From the NCBI GenBank assembly GCA_030040495.1, contig JASHTP010000479.1, forward strand, positions 1 to 7,665: DNA of 7,665 nt, written 5' to 3'. This document shows, one piece after another, positions 5,717 to 7,665 of the stretch. Both the position numbers and the translations under genes were made by a program. Position 1 is the stretch's first letter. Each line of letters opens with the position of its first letter. The notes under the pieces are model-generated. The model was given only the letters and a program-made list of their open reading frames with translations, was not told the DNA's origin and made no database searches. The stretch is from Alphaproteobacteria bacterium (GTDB lineage: Bacteria; Pseudomonadota; Alphaproteobacteria; ATCC43930; CGMCC-115725).

Positions 5717-5726
5717 GCCGAGGCCG

Positions 5727-6785
5727 ATGGCGACGCCGCCGAGCCTGCCCCGGCCGCTGTTCAAGGCGCCGCTCGCCGCCGGCGACATCGCCCCCGACTG
5801 CCTGCTGAAGTCGCTCGAGGGCGAGCCCGTCGATCTCAACGGCGACGCCGTCGCCGGCCATGCCAGGGCCGTCATCTTCTGCCCGAAATTCACCGCCGCG
5901 GTGGTGGCGGCGCTCGACGGCTTCCGCGCGCGGCGCGAGCGCTTCGCCGCCGCCGGCGCACTGCTCTTCGCGGTGACGCTCGAGCCGGCCAAGGCGGCGA
6001 TGGAGCAGGCGCTGCCCTTCCCGGTGCTGCTCGACCGCACCGGCGACATCTTCCGCGAGTTCAACGCCGGCAACCGCGACCAGCCGACGACGGTGGTGCT
6101 GCGTCCCAACCACCACGTGCTCGCGCTCCTGAAGGAGACGCCGGAGACGCAGGCCGCGGAGGCGCTGGCGCTGGTCGAACGCCTCGCCGCCGAGCGCCGC
6201 CCGGTGCTGATGGCGCCGCATCCGCCGGTGCTGGTCGTCCCCGACGTGCTCGGCCGCACCGACTGCGAGCGGCTGATCAACGTCTACAAGACGCGCGGCA
6301 ACGTCTTCGTCGAGGCGCGCCATGGCGATGACAACATCGCTACCGACTACAAGACGCGCATTCCCGAATATGGCCGCGGCGACCGCATCGACCACTGGCT
6401 GGTCGAGAACGACATGATCAACCTGGTGGAGTCGCGGCTGCGCCGCCGCCTCTTCCCCGAGATCCACCGCGCCTATCAGTACCAGGTGACGAAGCGCGAG
6501 CGCCTGCGCATCGGCTGCTACGAAGGCGAGCGCGGCGGCGAGCTGCACGGTCATCGCGACAATACCGAGGCCATCGTCGCCTATCGCCGCTTCGCCATGT
6601 CGATCAACCTCAACACCGAGGAGTTCGAAGGCGGCGAGCTGCGCTTCCCCGAGTTCGGCGATCAGCGCTACCGGCCCGAGACCGGCGCCGCCATCGTCTT
6701 CTCCTCCTCGCTGCTGCACGAGGCGATGCATGTGACGGCGGGGACGCGCTACGTGCTGCTCGCCTTTCTCTTCGGCGATCACTGA
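5727..6785 (+). CDS. Peroxiredoxin-like domain fused to 2OG-Fe(II) dioxygenase (prolyl 4-hydroxylase-like)
   Basis: A 352-residue two-domain protein. Residues about 12-155 resemble the AhpC/TSA (redoxin) fold: GDIAPDCLLKSLEG, AVIFCPKFTAAVVAALDGF, LLFAVTLEP, then FPVLLDRTGDIFREFNAG and TTVVLRP. Where peroxiredoxins have FTPxC, this protein has FTAAV, so the peroxidatic cysteine is replaced by Val59 and peroxidase activity is unlikely. Residues about 165-352 form a double-stranded beta-helix dioxygenase with iron ligands His276 and Asp278 (GELHGHRDN) and His331 (SSLLHEAMHV), plus Arg341 (GTRYVLLAF) for 2-oxoglutarate. All catalytic residues of this half are present, so it should hydroxylate something; the substrate is unknown. 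It starts 10 bases after the PAS_5 gene with no strong ribosome site. The same frame is open further upstream, but that is a shadow of the PAS_5 gene. Confidence 0.82.
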   Translation: MATPPSLPRPLFKAPLAAGDIAPDCLLKSLEGEPVDLNGDAVAGHARAVIFCPKFTAAVVAALDGFRARRERFAAAGALLFAVTLEPAKAAMEQALPFPVLLDRTGDIFREFNAGNRDQPTTVVLRPNHHVLALLKETPETQAAEALALVERLAAERRPVLMAPHPPVLVVPDVLGRTDCERLINVYKTRGNVFVEARHGDDNIATDYKTRIPEYGRGDRIDHWLVENDMINLVESRLRRRLFPEIHRAYQYQVTKRERLRIGCYEGERGGELHGHRDNTEAIVAYRRFAMSINLNTEEFEGGELRFPEFGDQRYRPETGAAIVFSSSLLHEAMHVTAGTRYVLLAFLFGDH

Positions 6786-6791
6786 GCGCGC

Positions 6792-7007
6792 TCACTCGGG
6801 CGGCGGACGGAACGGCCGGGCCCGCTGCATCCAGCGCGTGAGCCGCGCCGCCGGGAAGATCCAGGCGATGCCGGCGAGCGCATAGAAGGCGAGCTCCACC
6901 GCCTGGTTGTCCGGCAGCAGCCGCGTCGCCGCCGCCATCACCGCCAGCGCGTAGAGCGCGAGGCCCAGGACCAGCAGCAGGCTGCCGAGAAGGATGCGCA
7001 ACCGCAT
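6792..7007 (-). CDS. DUF2842 small membrane protein
   Basis: A 71-residue protein with two hydrophobic helices (about residues 5-27 and 38-53). The second one ends in the pattern FYALAGIAWIFPAARLTRWM, which fits the alphaproteobacterial DUF2842 family (PF11003-like). The Trp-x-x-Pro near the membrane edge and the basic tail (RARPFRPPPE) suggest a small inner-membrane protein with its C terminus in the cytosol, by the positive-inside rule. No function is known. AAGGA lies seven bases before the ATG (top-strand 7015-7019), a good start signal. Its stop is six bases from the stop of the opposing dioxygenase gene. The two convergent stop codons are the ends of a perfect 12-bp palindrome (6783-6794), which is too short to be a convincing terminator. 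Confidence 0.8.
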   Translation of the reverse strand: MRLRILLGSLLLVLGLALYALAVMAAATRLLPDNQAVELAFYALAGIAWIFPAARLTRWMQRARPFRPPPE

Positions 7008-7110
7008 GGCGCGATCCTTGCCGCGGCCCCGTCGCTGTCAAGGGCGCCGCCGCGTCCCGTCCGATGGCCGCCGCCGCGCCGTCGCGCTAGACTGCGGCGC
7101 TGGACGCGAC

Positions 7111-7118
7111 GGAAAGGG
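7111..7118 (+). promoter_or_regulatory. Ribosome binding site of the DUF1445 gene
   Basis: GGAAAGGG lies about eight to ten bases before the ATG at 7127 and supports that start. It sits in the 119-base divergent gap (7008-7126). That gap shows no convincing promoter in either direction, though a TAGACT at 7088-7093 resembles a -10 box without a matching -35. Confidence 0.5.
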
Positions 7119-7126
7119 CATCGCGC

Positions 7127-7665
7127 ATGGATGACGGGCAGGCGAGGGCGGGCGAGGGCTCGCCGCAGGCGGTGCGCCGGCGCGTGCGGCGCGGCGAGAT
7201 CACCGGCCAGACCAGCGGGCTTGCGCCGGGGCGGGTGCAGGGCAATGTCGCGATCCTGACCGCGGACTGGGCCGACGAATTCCTGCGCTTCTGCCTGCAG
7301 AATCCGAAGCCCTGCCCGGTGCTGGCGGTGGGAAGGCCGGGCCGGCCGGAGCTGCCGAGCCTGGGCGAAGACATCGACATCCGCCACGACGTGCCGCGCT
7401 ACCGCGTCTTCGAGCACGGACGCGAGATCGCGGCGCCGACCGACATCGCCGACTACTGGCGCGACGATCTCGTAGCCTTCGTGCTCGGCTGCTCCTTCTC
7501 CTTCGAGTGGCCGCTGCTCGATGCCGGGCTCCGGCTCCGGCACATGGAGGCCGGCACGGTGGTGCCGATGTACCGCACCCGCATCGCCACCGCGCCGACC
7601 GAGCGCTTCCACGGGCCGCTGGTGGTGTCGATGCGCCCCTTCCGCCCGGCCGATGCCATCCGCGC
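7127..7665 (+). CDS. D-glutamate cyclase / UPF0317 putative hydro-lyase family protein (DUF1445), 3' truncated
   Basis: The frame stays open to the end of the window, giving the first 179 residues of a protein usually about 260-270 long. Clear family landmarks appear in order: RRGEITGQTSGLAPGRVQGN (residues 21-40), FCLQNPKPCPVL (55-66), DIDIRHDVPRYRVF (82-95), YWRDDLVAFVLGCSFSFEWPL (110-130, with Cys122 and Glu127), then VPMYRTRI and GPLVVSMRPF. This is the DUF1445 family, called putative hydro-lyase or D-glutamate cyclase by homology to vertebrate DGLUCY, which converts D-glutamate to 5-oxo-D-proline; the bacterial reaction is less certain. The usual GYVQAN motif reads GRVQGN here. The N-terminal 20 residues are polar and variable. 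It diverges from the DUF2842 gene; its partners lie beyond the window. Confidence 0.9.
   Translation, partial: MDDGQARAGEGSPQAVRRRVRRGEITGQTSGLAPGRVQGNVAILTADWADEFLRFCLQNPKPCPVLAVGRPGRPELPSLGEDIDIRHDVPRYRVFEHGREIAAPTDIADYWRDDLVAFVLGCSFSFEWPLLDAGLRLRHMEAGTVVPMYRTRIATAPTERFHGPLVVSMRPFRPADAIR

Noticed and set aside
5147..6782. Two long minus-strand frames (5147-6280 and 5652-6782) opposite the PAS_5 and dioxygenase genes
   Set aside because: They lack motifs and overlap each other, while the plus strand carries the HxD...H iron site and the PAS_5 pattern.
6783..6794. 12-bp palindrome spanning both convergent stop codons as a terminator
   Set aside because: A perfect palindrome with no loop can form at most a four-pair stem and has no T-run on either side.
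7015..7041. TTGACA on the minus strand (7036-7041) as a -35 box for the DUF2842 gene
   Set aside because: At 17-18 bases spacing the -10 position reads AGGATC or GGATCG, which coincides with the ribosome site and does not resemble a -10 box.
6938..7612. Minus-strand frame of 224 codons at the right edge
   Set aside because: It covers the divergent gap and the antisense of the DUF1445 gene, whose plus-strand motifs are unmistakable although that frame has no stop inside the window.

Overview
The window looks like chromosomal DNA of a very GC-rich alphaproteobacterium. The GC content is roughly 70% by eye. A DUF2842 small membrane protein and a PAS_5 (PF07310-type) protein are both mainly alphaproteobacterial families, and Shine-Dalgarno sites precede several genes. 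All of this is read by eye; no search was run. Eleven coding regions are supported. The first is cut by the left edge and the last by the right edge. No rRNA, tRNA, CRISPR array, insertion sequence or phage gene is visible. No gap between genes exceeds about 145 bases.

Left block (1-2597, + strand): a compact arsenic-resistance operon, arsR(partial)-arsI-arsC-arsC-MIP channel. ArsR is a repressor with a C-terminal cysteine cluster that should sense trivalent arsenicals. ArsI is a dioxygenase of the vicinal-oxygen-chelate fold that should break the C-As bond of methylarsenite. Two tandem thioredoxin-linked arsenate reductases turn As(V) into As(III). An aquaglyceroporin-like channel closes the operon where an ArsB or Acr3 pump would often be. 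The inferred logic is that organic and inorganic arsenic are both converted to arsenite, which leaves through the channel, as proposed for Sinorhizobium AqpS.

Middle (2644-3743): a D-2-hydroxyacid dehydrogenase on the - strand converges on the ars operon, with a 10-bp inverted repeat at the junction. It diverges from the next block across a 143-bp gap. That gap holds an unusual AT-richer array of degenerate 7-bp repeats, four units in one orientation and four in the other.

Right block (3744-6785, + strand): three tightly packed genes. They encode a TcuA/CobZ-like FAD dehydrogenase, a PAS_5 single-domain protein (ATGA overlap), and a two-domain protein with an N-terminal peroxiredoxin-like domain lacking the peroxidatic cysteine and a C-terminal 2-oxoglutarate/Fe(II) dioxygenase. 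Their joint role is unknown.

Right edge (6792-7665): a DUF2842 membrane protein on the - strand, then a divergent, truncated gene of the D-glutamate cyclase/UPF0317 hydro-lyase family (DUF1445).
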